Shown: piece by piece, positions 5,944 through 6,073 of the stretch
How positions within the stretch are numbered: position 1 is the first letter of the stretch
Layout: every line of letters begins with the position of its first letter
Assembly (NCBI GenBank): GCA_030643455.1
Contig: DAOWLV010000212.1
Span: 1-6,073, forward strand
Origin: Candidatus Krumholzibacteriia bacterium
GTDB lineage: Bacteria > Krumholzibacteriota > Krumholzibacteriia > LZORAL124-64-63
DNA length: 6,073 nt
Direction: 5' to 3'
Notes under the pieces: generated by a model
What the model was told of the DNA's origin: nothing
Databases searched by the model: none
What the model saw: the letters and a program-made list of their open reading frames with translations, nothing else
Made by a program: the position numbers and the translations under genes

Positions 5944-6073
5944 ATGGATTCCCTAACCGAATTTTCGGCCGACCTGTCAGGCATGGTCTGGGGCTGGCCC
6001 GAAGTATTCCCGGTGATGGTCGGTCTACTCCTGGTGACAGGGTTGATCATGACCGCGACCCTGCGCTTCATCC
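5944..6073 (+). CDS. Sodium:alanine symporter (AGCS) family protein, N-terminal fragment
   Basis: ATG 5944 is preceded by GAAAGG (5933-5938) at five bases. The 43 codons visible before the window ends read as a short polar start followed by VWGWPEVFPVMVGLLLVTGL (residues 15-34) and then IMTATLRFI. The order (D)..VWG.P...(L/M)...TGL..T..LRF is the typical beginning of amino-acid carriers of the AGCS family (AlsT/DagA type), inner-membrane proteins that import alanine or glycine with sodium. Only the first membrane segment is present, so the family call rests on this pattern. The gap of 104 bases before it (5840-5943) has no T-tailed terminator and only a weak promoter-like pair (TTGATT 5869, TATTCG 5893), plus a CGGACG direct repeat at 5845-5850 and 5854-5859. 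No functional link with the envelope genes upstream is apparent. Confidence 0.72.
   Translation, partial: MDSLTEFSADLSGMVWGWPEVFPVMVGLLLVTGLIMTATLRFI

Noticed and set aside
1..6073. CRISPR array, insertion sequence, phage or toxin-antitoxin signals
   Set aside because: No spaced repeat series, transposase or integrase pattern, terminal inverted repeats or small paired genes were found.

Overview
The window reads as chromosomal DNA of a Gram-negative (two-membrane) bacterium with GC-rich genes. The evidence is an outer-membrane beta-barrel protein of the Omp85 type with a signal peptide, and an inner-membrane ATPase with a periplasmic peptidoglycan-binding SPOR domain. Ribosome binding sites are of the AGGAGG/AAGGA type. 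I cannot assign a phylum from the sequence alone. Protein-coding parts are GC-rich, while the flanks at about 111-235 and 880-930 are clearly AT-richer and look like non-coding or regulatory DNA.

Layout, left to right. Positions 1-277 hold no gene I can support; only the tail of an unidentified gene may be present at the extreme left. A strong intrinsic terminator at 278-305 serves the minus-strand gene that follows, an Hsp20-family small heat shock protein (366-777, minus). That gene is complete except for a single-base frameshift in a G4 run at 475-478, which destroys the last strands of its alpha-crystallin domain. Its upstream region carries an almost perfect sigma-54-type -24 element with a one-base-off -12 element, and two copies of a GGCC-N10-GGCC dyad. 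Divergent from it, on the plus strand, is a large outer-membrane protein (ending at 2734) with one recognisable POTRA-like domain and an Omp85/BamA-TamA-type barrel. After 24 bases comes a 500-residue polytopic flippase of the MOP/polysaccharide-exporter type (2759-4261, TTG start). After a further 120-base gap comes an ExeA/GspA-like AAA ATPase fused through a transmembrane segment to a SPOR domain (4382-5839). The last 130 bases hold the N-terminus of what is probably a sodium:alanine (AGCS-family) symporter, cut by the window end.

Functional picture (inference). The three central plus-strand genes put an outer-membrane assembly or translocation barrel, an inner-membrane lipid-linked glycan flippase and a peptidoglycan-contacting ATPase side by side. 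This suggests an envelope-biogenesis or export cluster. The first two are close enough to be one transcription unit; the third has its own strong ribosome binding site and may have its own promoter. Hsp20 and the symporter look functionally unrelated.

The window is mostly ordinary. The points worth a second look are the frameshift and promoter architecture of hsp20, the single-POTRA Omp85/flippase pairing, and the ATPase-SPOR fusion.
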